Made by a program: the position numbers and the translations under genes
From: an uncultured Candidatus Melainabacteria bacterium
Lineage (GTDB): Bacteria; Cyanobacteriota; Vampirovibrionia; Gastranaerophilales; Gastranaerophilaceae
NCBI GenBank assembly: GCA_934754735.1
Contig: CAKVJE010000024.1
Location: 1-19,261, forward strand
Length of the DNA stretch: 19,261 bases
Direction: 5' to 3'
The notes under the pieces: model-generated
Told to the model about the DNA's origin: nothing
Databases searched by the model: none
What the model saw: only the letters and a program-made list of their open reading frames with translations
Shown: piece by piece, positions 6,474 through 12,986 of the stretch
Numbering within the stretch: position 1 is the stretch's first letter
Layout of the letters: each line of letters starts with the position of its first letter

Positions 6474-6848
6474 ATGACAAACTTTAAAAAAGAAGAAATT
6501 GGAAAAATTAGCGAAGTAGGTAAAAATTATGAAAACGGTAAAGCGTTTTTGCATGATTTACTAAAATTAACAAGTTGTGAAATTTCAGTTAGTGCAATGC
6601 CTGCCGGAGTAAAATTGCCTTTTAATCACAAGCACAAACAGAACGAAGAAGTTTATATTTTCTTAAAAGGTGAAGGTTCAATGACTTTAGATAATGAGGT
6701 TGTTGAGGTTAAAGAAGGAACTTGCGTAAAAGTTCTTCCAAATGCCGTAAGAACAATGGAAGCAAAAACTGATTTAGAATATATTTGTGTTCAAGCAAAA
6801 TCTAATAGTTTAGAGCAATTTGGACTTGGCGATGCTGAATTGTGCTAA
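6474..6848 (+). CDS. Cupin-domain protein
   Basis: This 124-aa single-domain protein has a cupin beta-barrel. Motif 1 is FNHKHKQNEEVYIFLKGEG (50-68), with H52, H54 and E58/E59 as likely metal ligands. In motif 2, around VLPNAVRTMEA (87-97), the usual histidine appears to be replaced (R93 region), so the metal site may be incomplete. Small cupins beside MarR regulators are often quinone-, sugar- or xenobiotic-related enzymes or small-molecule binders; no specific substrate can be read here. A strong AAAGGAG at 6459-6465 supports the ATG at 6474. It is probably co-transcribed with and controlled by the upstream MarR protein. Confidence 0.85.
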   Translation: MTNFKKEEIGKISEVGKNYENGKAFLHDLLKLTSCEISVSAMPAGVKLPFNHKHKQNEEVYIFLKGEGSMTLDNEVVEVKEGTCVKVLPNAVRTMEAKTDLEYICVQAKSNSLEQFGLGDAELC

Positions 6849-6851
6849 AAT
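6841..6851 (+). promoter_or_regulatory. Extended -10-like element reading into the first 100-bp repeat
   Basis: TGTGCTAAAAT on the plus strand is the same 11-mer found before rpe and the GT9 gene. It overlaps the cupin stop codon. A transcript from it would start near 6857-6860, where the 100-bp repeat begins. It could be coincidence with the C-terminal codons of the cupin gene. Confidence 0.35.
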
Positions 6852-6859
6852 TGAAAGGG

Positions 6860-6959
6860 CCAAAAGTCAATGGAGGAAAGAACCTAAGAAGCTATGCTTC
6901 TTGCGTGAGAGTCCCACTAAAAAAGACCTCCGAAGAAGTCTTTTAAATGGTGGGTGTGG
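6860..6959. repeat. 100-bp direct repeat, copy 1
   Basis: This stretch is repeated at 7040-7139 with only two differences (AAAG/GAGA and CCTA/CCCA region). It contains a perfect hairpin AAGAAGC-TAT-GCTTCTT (6886-6902), a UUCG-loop terminator hairpin (6921-6944), and at its right end TGGTGGGTGTGG, the complement of a tRNA 3' acceptor strand with CCA. After 6959 the two copies diverge. The spacing between copies is exactly 180 bp. Confidence 0.9.
6921..6944 (-). terminator. UUCG-loop intrinsic terminator, copy 1
   Basis: On the minus strand a 10-bp stem with one G-U pair encloses the very stable C(UUCG)G tetraloop and is followed by a T run. It lies just downstream of a tRNA-like 3' end. On the plus strand the hairpin is followed by TTTTAAA, so it may stop transcription from both sides. 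Confidence 0.7.
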
Positions 6960-6982
6960 TGAAGGACTCCGTTGACGTACAG

Positions 6983-7009
6983 AAAAAGGTGACTAAATGT
7001 CACGTTTTT
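6983..7009. terminator. Terminator-like hairpin between the two repeats
   Basis: AAAAAGGTGAC-TAAAT-GTCACGTTTTT forms an 11-bp stem with one G-G mismatch, flanked by A and T runs that could end transcription in either direction. It occupies part of the 80-bp unique spacer between the 100-bp repeats. Confidence 0.5.
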
Positions 7010-7039
7010 CGTGGAAATTTAATTTATAAAAAAGAATAG

Positions 7040-7139
7040 CCAAAAGTCAATGGAGGAGAGAACCCAAGAAGCTATGCTTCTTGCGTGAGAGTCCCACTAA
7101 AAAAGACCTCCGAAGAAGTCTTTTAAATGGTGGGTGTGG
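7040..7139. repeat. 100-bp direct repeat, copy 2
   Basis: This is the second copy of 6860-6959, including the AAGAAGC hairpin (7066-7082), the UUCG terminator and the tRNA acceptor-like end. A TATAAA (7025-7030) lies about 9 nt before the repeat start, similar in placement to the -10-like element before copy 1. Confidence 0.9.
7101..7124 (-). terminator. UUCG-loop intrinsic terminator, copy 2
   Basis: Identical to the hairpin at 6921-6944. It lies 3 nt beyond the CCA of the tRNA 3' fragment on the minus strand, the position expected for the native terminator of that tRNA gene. Confidence 0.7.
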
Positions 7140-7153
7140 AGGGACTCGAACCC
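7128..7153 (-). mobile_element. Displaced tRNA 3' end, probable island attachment site
   Basis: On the minus strand this reads GGGTTCGAGTCCC (T-stem and TTCGA loop), then the acceptor 3' strand CACACCC, discriminator A and CCA. The T-stem pairs only for three base pairs: the two outer positions (TT against TC) do not match, and no anticodon or D arm follows to the right. The 5' part of the gene is therefore missing or replaced. This is what remains when an element integrates into a tRNA 3' end: the fragment with the native terminator stays outside, while the intact tRNA should lie at the other end of the element, beyond 19261. The isotype cannot be told; the acceptor predicts a 5' GGGTGTG. 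Confidence 0.65.
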
Positions 7154-7235
7154 AACCGTTTGACATCCTTTTGACGTAAAATATAACATTTTAAGTACAC
7201 TGAATTATTTACTAATATTATGAATTAACATATAA

Positions 7236-7257
7236 AATGGACACAGAATGGACATGG
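7236..7257. repeat. Tandem 11-bp direct repeat near the attachment site
   Basis: AATGGACACAG is followed directly by AATGGACATGG (9 of 11 identical). Short direct repeats about 100 bp inside an att core are typical arm-type binding sites of tyrosine recombinases. No integrase gene is in the window, so this is only suggestive. Confidence 0.35.
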
Positions 7258-7260
7258 ATT

Positions 7261-7473
7261 TTAGTCATCTTCTTGAACGTTATTTACCTTTTTGAAATAG
7301 TCCTCAAAATCCTCATGTGTAAATATTCTGTGTATCATTTCGTTGACACTGGTACCAATAGACAATGCATAACCATTTATAAGCTCTCTATCGGCCTTAT
7401 AAATAGTTGCTTTAGTCGTTGTTTTACCTGTTTTTGGACGTCCTGCTCCAGCTCTTCTTCCACCAGTTCCCAT
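7261..7473 (-). CDS. Small ribbon-helix-helix-like DNA-binding protein
   Basis: The 70-aa protein starts with a basic Gly/Arg/Lys tail (GTGGRRAGAGRPKTGKTTTK, residues 2-21), then a short strand TKATIYKADRELINGYALSIGTSVNEMIHRIF whose strand-helix-helix pattern resembles CopG/RHH repressors. The acidic C-terminus (EDFEDYFKKVNNVQEDD) completes it. AGAGGA 5 nt before the ATG supports the start, and an extended -10 (TGTGCTATACT, minus strand, 7505-7495) lies upstream. It diverges from the Bro-N/AbiH operon with a shared, mirrored promoter region, so it may regulate both sides. Such small regulators are common at the edge of mobile islands. The family call is from pattern only. Confidence 0.65.
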   Translation of the reverse strand: MGTGGRRAGAGRPKTGKTTTKATIYKADRELINGYALSIGTSVNEMIHRIFTHEDFEDYFKKVNNVQEDD

Positions 7474-7494
7474 ATTTATCCTCTTTTATTAACG

Positions 7495-7534
7495 AGTATA
7501 GCACATATTGGCATAGAATCAAAAACGCTATACT
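7495..7534. promoter_or_regulatory. Divergent promoter region with mirrored -10 boxes
   Basis: AGTATAGC (7495-7502) and GCTATACT (7527-7534) form a perfect 8-bp inverted repeat 24 bp apart. Each arm contains TATACT reading outward: on the minus strand toward the RHH-like gene (extended by TGTGC) and on the plus strand toward the Bro-N/AbiH operon (with TTGGCA at 7508-7513, a 15-bp spacer). The symmetry suits a shared operator. Confidence 0.5.
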
Positions 7535-7577
7535 ACTTGAAAAAACATCTCAAATCACTTAAAATAGTAATGGATAG

Positions 7578-7618
7578 CCCTAGATTGATGTCCTGCATGC
7601 AGAGTCACTAGGGTTTTT
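7578..7618 (+). terminator. Terminator-like hairpin in the leader of the Bro-N/AbiH operon
   Basis: CCCTAG (7578-7583) pairs with CTAGGG (7608-7613) and is followed by TTTTT. The loop contains the perfect palindrome CTGCATGCAG (7593-7602). If transcription starts near 7541 this lies in the roughly 180-nt leader before the operon, so it could act as an attenuator. The stem is short. Confidence 0.4.
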
Positions 7619-7723
7619 GCTTTATTAAACAAGTCTTTCATGCCGGTAGATAAAGCATTTAAGGATAATAATTTAAGAAAAGTATCATAAAGAATAGTGA
7701 CAAAATTTAGGAGTTTAATATTA

Positions 7724-8575
7724 ATGAGCGAGAAAAAACAAGATGTTAAATTATTTGAGGAATCCAAAGTTAGGACTGTTTGGGATGAAGAAAAAGAAGA
7801 ATGGTATTTTTCGGTTGAAGATATTGTATTTGCCCTAACAGATTCTAATGATACAAAACAATACATAAAAAAAATGAGAAAAAGAGATGAAGAATTAAAT
7901 TCCAACTGGGGTACAATTTGTACCCCAGTTCAAATGAAGGCTAAAGACGGAAAGAATCGTAAAATTTTAGCTTCTGATACTAAAGGCATTTTAAGAATTA
8001 TTCAATCTATACCAAGTCCGAAAGCTGAACCTTTCAAACTTTGGTTGGCGCAAGTTGGTAGTGAACGCATAGAAGAAATTCAAGACCCGGAAAAAGCAAT
8101 TGATAGAGCAATGCAGTATTACTTAAATAAAGGTTATTCTGTTGAGTGGATAAATCAAAGATTAAAATCTATTGAAGTACGAAAAGATTTGACGAATGAA
8201 TGGGATAGAGTTGGTATTCAAGGTTCTGAGTATGCAATTTTAACAGATATTATTACAGAGGCTTGGTCTGGCATGAAAACAAAAGATTACAAACAGTTCA
8301 AAGGGCTTCATAAAGAAAGTTTGAGGGATAATATGACAAATATGGAGCTTGTTTTAAATATGTTAGCAGAAGCCTCTACTACAGAAATTTCAAAACAAAG
8401 AAATCCAAAATCAATGCAAGAGAATAAACAAATTGCAAAAACGGGTGGCAAGATTGCCGGAGATGCAAGAAAACAACTTGAACTGGAAACCGGTAAAGAT
8501 ATTGTAAGTGATGAAAATTACTTATCACCAGCGAGAAAAGCAAAGCAAATTAAAGAAAAAAAGGATAAAGAATAG
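7724..8575 (+). CDS. Bro-N domain / DinD-like protein
   Basis: From the ATG at 7724 the product is 283 aa. A GTG at 7697 would add nine residues, but AGGAG at 7709-7713 serves the ATG. Residues about 8-105 resemble the Bro-N domain (VWDEEKEEWYFSVEDIVFALTDS...TKQYIKKMRKRDEEL), a DNA-binding fold of phage antirepressors. The rest follows the layout of E. coli DinD, which inhibits RecA-filament activity in the SOS response: a helical part, then FKGLHKESLRDNMTNMELVLNMLAEAST and a tail with KTGGKIAGDARKQLELETG. The stop overlaps the abiH start as TAGTG. The coupling suggests the two act together, for example as sensor or regulator and effector; that is inference. Confidence 0.8.
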   Translation: MSEKKQDVKLFEESKVRTVWDEEKEEWYFSVEDIVFALTDSNDTKQYIKKMRKRDEELNSNWGTICTPVQMKAKDGKNRKILASDTKGILRIIQSIPSPKAEPFKLWLAQVGSERIEEIQDPEKAIDRAMQYYLNKGYSVEWINQRLKSIEVRKDLTNEWDRVGIQGSEYAILTDIITEAWSGMKTKDYKQFKGLHKESLRDNMTNMELVLNMLAEASTTEISKQRNPKSMQENKQIAKTGGKIAGDARKQLELETGKDIVSDENYLSPARKAKQIKEKKDKE

Positions 8576-9705
8576 TGGATATTTTAGTTATAGGAAATGG
8601 TTTTGATATTGCACACGGTTTAAAAACAAAATATAAGGATTTTTTGGAATTTTGTGAACAACAATATCCTAAAAAAATAATTAAATGGATAAACTATGGA
8701 ACAAGTTTTATTGATAATATATGGTTAAGACATTTTATAACTAGGAGACAAGAACTTGGAAATAACTGGATTGACCTTGAAGAAGAAATCTATGATGTTA
8801 TAGAAAGTGTTACGGAAACCATAAATAGCTTGTCTGCGAAAGAGCCTCATCTAATATTTCCATTAATGTTTTCTATTGAAAAAGATATTACTTATTTCAG
8901 CTTTTATAAATTGAAAGATTATTTAGTTACGACTAACAATATTAACCTCAATAATAACAAGCAATATGAGAAAATGGATACCAATGATTTTTCAAGACTA
9001 TATACCTACATCCAAAGCTATGATGGTCTTATCAATTTTTTGTATGATAAACTTCGAGAATTTACTAAAGGTTTCGAAGATTACTTGAAGAATGATGTTT
9101 TAGCTAAAATTTCCAATGACTCTGAGTTTCAATTATCTTTACAGGCTATTGGAGTTCAACCGAAATCACAAGATGTTTTTGTTCTAAGTTTTAATTATAC
9201 AAATACCTGTGAAAAATTGTATAAACAGAAATTCAATACATATTGTAATCTTAAAATAAAACCTATTTATGTTCATGGGCAAGTTTGTAATTCAAAAAAC
9301 TGCAATTTAATACTTGGTACACAAAGTTTTAACAATAAAGATATTCCTGTAAACTTCAATGTGTTTAGAAAGCATAATCAGCGACATCGATACGGAACAA
9401 TAGAAGCTTATCAAGATTTCTTAATGATATTAACAAATCCACAAATGAATGCAAGACCTATTTTTCACGTAATCGGACATTCTCTTGATAAAACAGACCA
9501 TAATATATTAAAACATGTCTTTCTTGCTAATAAAAATGCAATCATAAATGTTTACTATCATGATGAAGAGGCGCAGGAACGACTAATTAATAATATTACT
9601 GAAATTATTGGTGAAGAGGAAGTTATGACCAGAGTCCGCTTTATACATCAACATGACAAAGAAAGAGGAATATTGCGATATAAAGATGAAACTATAGTTA
9701 TTTAA
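8575..9705 (+). CDS. abiH: AbiH-family abortive infection protein
   Basis: The 376-aa protein has the AbiH (PF14253-type) signature: an N-terminal nucleotide-binding-like ILVIGNGFDIAHGLKTKYKDF (3-23), then VFVLSFNYTNTCEKLY (201-216), IYVHGQV (231-237), LILGTQ (245-250), and the C-terminal FHVIGHSLDKTDHNIL (297-312). In lactococcal phages AbiH causes abortive infection; the biochemical activity is not established. The C-terminal GHSL-D-H element recalls Rossmann-like folds seen in SIR2-type effectors, but I cannot prove NAD binding. The start is a GTG overlapping the preceding stop by 1 nt; an AGGA lies about 10 nt upstream inside that gene. Codon use is AT-rich like the rest of the island. 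Confidence 0.88.
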   Translation: MDILVIGNGFDIAHGLKTKYKDFLEFCEQQYPKKIIKWINYGTSFIDNIWLRHFITRRQELGNNWIDLEEEIYDVIESVTETINSLSAKEPHLIFPLMFSIEKDITYFSFYKLKDYLVTTNNINLNNNKQYEKMDTNDFSRLYTYIQSYDGLINFLYDKLREFTKGFEDYLKNDVLAKISNDSEFQLSLQAIGVQPKSQDVFVLSFNYTNTCEKLYKQKFNTYCNLKIKPIYVHGQVCNSKNCNLILGTQSFNNKDIPVNFNVFRKHNQRHRYGTIEAYQDFLMILTNPQMNARPIFHVIGHSLDKTDHNILKHVFLANKNAIINVYYHDEEAQERLINNITEIIGEEEVMTRVRFIHQHDKERGILRYKDETIVI

Positions 9706-9781
9706 CATATCCCCCTTTTATAAGACGTAATAAATATAGTTTTTATGATTAAGCAGGTTATTGTATAAAAATCTTATATAA
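9706..9781. other. Convergent gap between abiH and the Abi_C gene
   Basis: TATAAGA near 9719 and TCTTATA near 9772 are complementary but 46 nt apart, so I see no good terminator. The gap is otherwise featureless AT-rich sequence. Confidence 0.3.
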
Positions 9782-10684
9782 TTACAGTGTCTTAAGTGTT
9801 CGCTGTTTTTTGTTTACAACTGCTAAAAAGAACTCTGCAATAGTAGATGTGGCATTCAAGATTAGTCTTGCATGATGTTCCTCAATAGTAATTCTTCTAT
9901 TTCCTACTCCATGAGAATCACTGTTTTCGTTTCTCATTTCAGCAATCGAAGAAATTATTTTATTTAGTCCTGATAATAAGGTATTTATCCGTAGGTCCAA
10001 ATTCTTATTTGTATGCATACAATAGGATGCTTTTACCTGATTATAAAGTTTTTGTATATCTCCACTGTCAGTAGGTTCTTTTCCAGCTTGTTCTACCGCA
10101 TAACAAAAAACTTCTTCAATAAGAGTTCGACATTTAGTAATAGCACTGTCGAAATTACCATTATCAATATCTTTACTTGCTCTCTCACAAAGTCCCCTTA
10201 TATAGTCTCTGTCAACAACTTTTAATATTGGAGTTTCTACTACGGGCTCTTCATTTAAATCTCTTATATAAAAATCATTACTTGTATTTACTAATACTTT
10301 ATTTGCAAAATATAAAATCTTGTTTATTTCAGATAAAGAGCAAGCACAGATATAATCATAATAATAGTCGATTTTACTGATATGCACATTACGTAAATGT
10401 TGTTGAAAATTGGCTTTACTGAACAAATGTTTTAAAAGGTTTTGGATTGTATTATTGGTAATACAGTATTCAACAATATCATATAAATATGACCAACGAC
10501 TCGGATTCCCGCCTTTCCAACCATACTCTCTAGGTAATCCAAACTTCGTAGACAGACTACATAAATCTGCACCACTTAAGTATGGCATAGCAATTATAAC
10601 ATTTTCTTTTATACCAAATTTAGTATCTCCATCAAGGATTGCTAATATATCCTTATTTTTTAGAAGTTCAAAATTACTAGTCAA
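9782..10684 (-). CDS. Abi_C (abortive infection-like C-terminal, HEPN-type) protein
   Basis: This 300-aa protein has two parts. Residues about 1-90 carry AMPYLSGADLCSLSTKFGL (32-50), an N-terminal region often seen with this family. Residues about 157-292 match the abortive-infection C-terminal domain: YIRGLCERASKDIDNGNFDSAITKCRTLIEEVFCYAVE, then LLSGLNKIISSIAEMRNENSDSHG (236-259). The R251-N-x5-H258 element resembles the catalytic R-x4-6-H of HEPN ribonucleases, so RNA cleavage during infection is plausible. The start is a TTG at 10684: AGGAGG lies 10 nt upstream, and the nearer ATG at 10689 hits a stop in four codons. It converges with abiH, 76 nt between stops. A TATAAT at 10711-10706 fits a -10. 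Confidence 0.8.
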   Translation of the reverse strand: MTSNFELLKNKDILAILDGDTKFGIKENVIIAMPYLSGADLCSLSTKFGLPREYGWKGGNPSRWSYLYDIVEYCITNNTIQNLLKHLFSKANFQQHLRNVHISKIDYYYDYICACSLSEINKILYFANKVLVNTSNDFYIRDLNEEPVVETPILKVVDRDYIRGLCERASKDIDNGNFDSAITKCRTLIEEVFCYAVEQAGKEPTDSGDIQKLYNQVKASYCMHTNKNLDLRINTLLSGLNKIISSIAEMRNENSDSHGVGNRRITIEEHHARLILNATSTIAEFFLAVVNKKQRTLKTL

Positions 10685-11012
10685 AATGCATCTTCCTCCT
10701 ATTACATTATATGAATACTTGTTTTTTTATAAGATAAATAATTATTTAATTTAATTGTTAGTATTTTGCGTCTTTAAAAACTTTTATAGAAAAATTAAAA
10801 ATTAAAATTTGCTACGTTAATTAAGCAACTATGAAATTACTTTATTTAGTGTACAAATACAAGATACTGCTTGTCAAGTTCATATATCTATTAATTTAAG
10901 CTGTGCCCGAAGTTTCCAATAAAATTATCTACTTAGCTAATATACTTTTTGTTCAATAAATGATAGATTAGTTCAATATTGGTAGAATTAAAGGTGGCTT
11001 TTGGAGTAGTTT
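10685..11012. other. Divergent intergenic region between Abi_C and PD-(D/E)XK genes
   Basis: This 328-bp gap holds, on the minus strand, AGGAGG (10692-10697) and a candidate -10 TATAAT (10711-10706) for the Abi_C gene. On the plus strand GGAG at 11003-11006 serves the gene at 11013. TAAAAT at 10919-10924 is a possible -10 but has no convincing -35. No gene or clear repeat is visible. Confidence 0.4.
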
Positions 11013-12434
11013 ATGAATAAAAGAATTATTACACTGGCAGAATATTATAATATATCTATAAGTAAGTTTCGAGAATTTGGCATTTTGAATCCTAATATAA
11101 CTATTAATACAAATATGTTTATTGACCCAGTGTGTCTAAAAAATTCTAAATTTAAAATATTTAGTAATTATGCAAAAGAAAAATACGAAAAACACTTTGA
11201 AGATTTATATGATGAATTTAAGTTATATGTCGCACTTAATGGTAAGGCGAAAGAAATGGCTAACAATAATCTTATAAGAAAACTTTGTTCAAAAGAGATT
11301 GAGAATACATGTTTAGGATATGCTAATTCAAAAAAAGGAGGGCGAGGGGTTGGACGAACTTTAGCCAAACGCATGCTTGAAAATGCGGAGATAATATTCG
11401 CGCAAGCTCCCCAAAATAAGGCTATTTTTAGGCTCGTCCATCTGTTAACAAAGGACATTGGTCCTGATTACATAAGTGATACTGCCACTAATATTATTTT
11501 GCCTCAAATAATTCAATTTACAGAAGAAATGGCTCCAAAATTAGGCTTACCACTAAAAGAATATTTTAAATATGGTCGTAAAATAATGTTACCACCACAT
11601 CCATACATAAGTGGACCAGTATTATTACTACCAGAGGATATCTTGAATAAATTACCATTAGATGTAGATTTAGAAGATGTTTTTATGGGATATAGTCCAA
11701 GTGAAGAAATAAGATATTCTGTTAGCGAATATATTGGTAGTATTTTTGAAAAATATAGTAAAAATTCTGAACGCAGAGAACACCTTTTTGATTATATTGT
11801 TAAACATAATGATTTAATAGATGATTTAATGCAATATATGACAAAAAGAAATTCTACTCATTATGATTTTAATAATGACCCTAATGGTATTTATATTGAA
11901 GTTATTTTACGGTCATTATTTAACTTTAGTTTATACGAAAAATCTCGTAAGGAGCCGTTGGAAATCATAGATGATACCGTCAAAAATTTTAAAAAAACTA
12001 TAGATATTAATAACGACATAAAACGAAATGCTCTTTATTATAATTCTAGAAGACGTTCAGAAAAAAGTTGGCAAGCTGCATTTCATCTATTTATTTCAGA
12101 AATATTAAGAATTAATGAAATTGAAACAGACCCAGAATGCCAGACAGGCAGTGGACCTGTTGATTTTAAATTAGCATTTAACGGACAAAGGGTTATTATT
12201 GAATTAAAATTGTCTGATAACAACCCTAAAAAAGGATTAACAAAACAACTTGAAAAATACAAAGAATGTGTTGAACCCGTAAAAGCATATTTTATCTGTT
12301 TTGATGTAGAATCAAATCTTCAAAAATCGCAAAAAATCCAGTCAGAATTGATGCAAGCAAAAAAAGATTTAGGTATTAATACTGAAATTATATGGATAGA
12401 TGGACGAATTAACTCTTCTGCCAGCAATTTATAA
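11013..12434 (+). CDS. Protein with C-terminal PD-(D/E)XK nuclease domain, candidate defence effector
   Basis: The 473-aa protein is not recognised over its first 340 residues; these look helical and contain a basic Gly-rich loop, KKGGRGVGR (107-115). The C-terminus shows a restriction-nuclease-type core: helix AFHLFISEIL with E363, then GSGPVDFKL with D384, then VIIELKL with E397-x-K399, then a helix GLTKQLEKYKECV containing Q412. That order (E, D, E-x-K, Q) is the standard PD-(D/E)XK active site. The start has GGAG 6 nt upstream. It sits alone between defence-type genes and ends 5 nt before the stop of the convergent small-protein gene. Nuclease activity is inferred from motif; the target and sensing mode are unknown. 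Confidence 0.7.
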   Translation: MNKRIITLAEYYNISISKFREFGILNPNITINTNMFIDPVCLKNSKFKIFSNYAKEKYEKHFEDLYDEFKLYVALNGKAKEMANNNLIRKLCSKEIENTCLGYANSKKGGRGVGRTLAKRMLENAEIIFAQAPQNKAIFRLVHLLTKDIGPDYISDTATNIILPQIIQFTEEMAPKLGLPLKEYFKYGRKIMLPPHPYISGPVLLLPEDILNKLPLDVDLEDVFMGYSPSEEIRYSVSEYIGSIFEKYSKNSERREHLFDYIVKHNDLIDDLMQYMTKRNSTHYDFNNDPNGIYIEVILRSLFNFSLYEKSRKEPLEIIDDTVKNFKKTIDINNDIKRNALYYNSRRRSEKSWQAAFHLFISEILRINEIETDPECQTGSGPVDFKLAFNGQRVIIELKLSDNNPKKGLTKQLEKYKECVEPVKAYFICFDVESNLQKSQKIQSELMQAKKDLGINTEIIWIDGRINSSASNL

Positions 12435-12439
12435 TGTTG

Positions 12440-12682
12440 CTAATTATATGTTCCTAATTTTTTACCGGTTTTGGAATACTTTGTAACAGTCCTGTTGGAA
12501 CTGCGTTTGTAAGTATATTGCTTCTGACCTTTGGAATTGTAAACGTCTGTTTTGCCGTTTGAGTAAGTTTTGGTATAACCAGTGGTTCTGCCTTTTTCAT
12601 TCTTGATATAATGCTTTTCATAAGCAAACACCGGCATGGCGATTAGAGAAAATAGGATTGTTAGTAGTAAAAGTTTTTTCAT
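12440..12682 (-). CDS. Small secreted/periplasmic protein
   Basis: The 80-aa precursor has a clear signal peptide: KK, a hydrophobic stretch LLLLTILFSLIAMP, and a likely cut after VFA (residue 20). The mature part of about 60 residues is basic and made of short strand-like units with a recurring Y...NGK/KG.../Y pattern (GYTKTYSNGKTDVYNSKGQKQYTY), reminiscent of YD- or MORN-like sheet proteins, but I do not recognise a family. GAGG 6 nt before the ATG supports the start. It is the third and last gene of an operon with the helicase and the 95-aa protein (16-nt gap). A secreted protein in a defence operon is unexpected. Confidence 0.75.
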   Translation of the reverse strand: MKKLLLLTILFSLIAMPVFAYEKHYIKNEKGRTTGYTKTYSNGKTDVYNSKGQKQYTYKRSSNRTVTKYSKTGKKLGTYN

Positions 12683-12698
12683 GGTAAACCTCGACTTA

Positions 12699-12986
12699 TT
12701 ATAATTTGTATGATGTTATTCTATTGTTGTTATCTATCCAAATTTCTATTTGAATGTTTATTTCTTGTAAATTTGAATCATATTCTAAATATGGTCTAAA
12801 TGTTTCAACTATCAAGCTTACACTTGCTATACAATGTTTATTTGTTCCGCAATTTTCAATAAAACTTATTTCTTTTATAGTATAACTGGTAGATTTTAAT
12901 TCTGCACCCTGTTTTAATACAATTTCATCGTAGCCAATATTTTTTTCTTGTAAAAATTTTATTAAGTTATTTTCTAGTTCATTCAT
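12699..12986 (-). CDS. Hypothetical 95-aa protein
   Basis: The start at 12986 (MNELENNLIKFLQEK) is chosen because GAGG lies 6 nt upstream. A second in-frame ATG at 13001 would place that GAGG inside the gene and has no ribosome-binding site itself. The protein is small and soluble, with an N-terminal amphipathic helix followed by alternating hydrophobic strands (IKEISFI, CIASVSLIVETF, INIQIEIWI). Two cysteines, C46 and C52 counting from this start, lie near the middle. I do not recognise a family. It sits 39 nt downstream of the helicase gene and 16 nt before the secreted-protein gene, so it is almost surely co-transcribed with both. Confidence 0.65.
   Translation of the reverse strand: MNELENNLIKFLQEKNIGYDEIVLKQGAELKSTSYTIKEISFIENCGTNKHCIASVSLIVETFRPYLEYDSNLQEINIQIEIWIDNNNRITSYKL

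Noticed and set aside
7128..7215. A complete tRNA gene on the minus strand
   Set aside because: Only the T-loop and acceptor 3' strand are present; the outer T-stem does not pair and no anticodon arm, D arm or matching 5' acceptor GGGTGTG is found to the right.
7237..7611. A 124-codon plus-strand frame opposite the RHH-like gene
   Set aside because: It has no ribosome-binding site and Cys/Ser-rich antisense composition, and it lies opposite a gene with a good Shine-Dalgarno and promoter.
7697..7723. Upstream GTG start for the Bro-N/DinD-like gene
   Set aside because: The AGGAG at 7709-7713 is placed for the ATG at 7724, and the extra residues fall within that ribosome-binding region.
7555..7905. 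A 116-codon minus-strand frame opposite the Bro-N gene
   Set aside because: It reads the antisense of the conserved Bro-N domain and leader hairpin; composition is antisense-like with no start signals.
9706..9781. A strong bidirectional terminator between convergent abiH and Abi_C genes
   Set aside because: The only complementary arms (TATAAGA/TCTTATA) are 46 nt apart and AT-only in effect, too weak to call.
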